Below are positions 62,296 to 62,811 of a stretch of DNA of 62,811 nt, in pieces; position 1 is the first letter of the stretch, and each line of letters starts with the position of its first letter. The DNA comes from Desulfocapsaceae bacterium (lineage in GTDB: Bacteria; Desulfobacterota; Desulfobulbia; Desulfobulbales; Desulfocapsaceae): assembly GCA_028697885.1 (NCBI GenBank), contig JAQVER010000007.1, forward strand, positions 1-62,811, written 5' to 3'. A program made the position numbers and the translations under genes. A model generated the notes under the pieces. It had not been told where the DNA came from, searched no databases, and saw only the letters and a list, made by a program, of their open reading frames with translations.

Positions 62296-62811
62296 TTACT
62301 TGTCAGCCCCGGCCACCGCAGCCTCGGCAAAGGTCGCCACCTCGGTGAGCACCGCTACAGCTGCCTCCACCAGATTCATGGCCAGGGCCGCGCCGGTGCC
62401 CTCGCCCAGGCGCATGTTCAGGTCGAGCAGGGGTTTCAAATTCAATTTTTCATGCATGGCGGCATGCCCCGGTTCCATGGAGCGATGGGCGCAGATGATA
62501 TAATCACGGACAAAGGGCTCGATGGCATAAGCAACCAAGGCACCCGCCGTGGAGATAAAGCCGTCGACGATAACCGGCTTCTGATTGGCGGCCGCACCCA
62601 GGATCAGGCCGGCAATGCCGCCGATCTCGAAACCGCCCACCTTGGCCAGGACATCGAGGCCATTCTTGGCATCGGGCATATTGACGGCCAGCGCCTTGAT
62701 GATCACCTTGGCCTTATGGCTCAACTGATCATCATCCAAACCTGTGCCCCGGCCGGTACGTTCAGCCACCGGTTTGCCGGTGAGTACGGCGGCAATGGCA
62801 GTGGAGGGAGG
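62296..62811 (-). CDS. cobT: nicotinate-nucleotide-dimethylbenzimidazole phosphoribosyltransferase, N-terminus outside window
   Basis: CobT makes alpha-ribazole phosphate for the lower ligand of cobalamin. The frame is open to the right edge, so only the C-terminal about 171 residues are seen. Motifs are [54 protein letters not shown] and [20 protein letters not shown], with the conserved Glu in RLGEGTGA. It is followed three bases later by cobS. Confidence 0.95.
   Translation of the reverse strand, partial: PPSTAIAAVLTGKPVAERTGRGTGLDDDQLSHKAKVIIKALAVNMPDAKNGLDVLAKVGGFEIGGIAGLILGAAANQKPVIVDGFISTAGALVAYAIEPFVRDYIICAHRSMEPGHAAMHEKLNLKPLLDLNMRLGEGTGAALAMNLVEAAVAVLTEVATFAEAAVAGADK

Overview
The window looks like chromosomal DNA from an anaerobic Desulfobacterota bacterium, most likely related to the Desulfobulbales. 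This is inferred from gene content, not from a marker gene. The clues are a DsrN-like siroheme amidase, cobalamin genes of the CbiC/CbiA/CbiB and CobT/CobS types, a flavodiiron protein, an exported superoxide-reductase-like protein, dodecin and several DUF1566 exported proteins. No rRNA, tRNA, CRISPR array or replication origin was recognised.

Layout. 1-7.4 kb: the 3' part of comEC, a small cysteine protein, a CHAP-like lipoprotein, a DsrN-like amidase, a DUF374 acyltransferase and uvrB. 7.4-10.7 kb: a palindromic repeat, a MazEF module, a RelE remnant and two DUF1566 exported proteins. 11-15.8 kb: an LptF permease with an unusual zinc-like tail, two small roadblock-like proteins, the NAD(P)HX repair enzyme and a CBS-domain protein. 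15.8-18.9 kb: a cbiB-cbiA-cbiC operon on the minus strand. 19.3-25.7 kb: a YIP1 protein, a ydbH-ynbE-ydbL operon for envelope lipid homeostasis, a DUF2293 protein, an FAD dehydrogenase and a rubredoxin-like protein. 25.7-41.2 kb: two paralogous repeat-rich exported proteins with shared flanks and a mobile palindromic element, a 1053-residue exported protein, DUF1499, a DNA glycosylase-like fusion, pirin, a CHASE4-type receptor, dodecin, a large acyl-CoA ligase/acetyltransferase, a rhomboid protease and a truncated copy of the ligase. 41.3-47.9 kb: a molybdenum hydroxylase operon with its maturation factors and a Tat-exported superoxide-reductase-like protein, then a small exported protein and a flavodiiron protein.

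48.2-58.7 kb is a low-GC accessory block. All its intact genes lie on the minus strand and several are separated by integron-type attC sites. Two attC sites are textbook (57301-57372 and 56574-56693), two are good (51973-52026 and 51336-51398) and two are degenerate. No integron integrase is present, so the block looks like a CALIN (a cluster of attC sites lacking an integrase). Its cargo includes a VRR-NUC nuclease, an SRPBCC-like protein, a KAP P-loop NTPase, a nitroreductase, a DUF1353 phage-type protein and two unknown proteins; RsgA and a cupin are possible further cargo. A decayed IS110-family transposase sits inside it.

58.8-62.8 kb: a second cobalamin cluster, cobT (cut by the window edge), cobS and a fused cobD-cobQ. 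It is transcribed toward the cassette array and could supply read-through transcription to it. The best candidates for new biology are the CALIN array with its KAP-NTPase and nuclease cassettes, the palindromic element caught inside a duplicated hairpin with a 7-bp target duplication, the CobD-CobQ fusion, and the LptF protein with an Ada-like cysteine tail.
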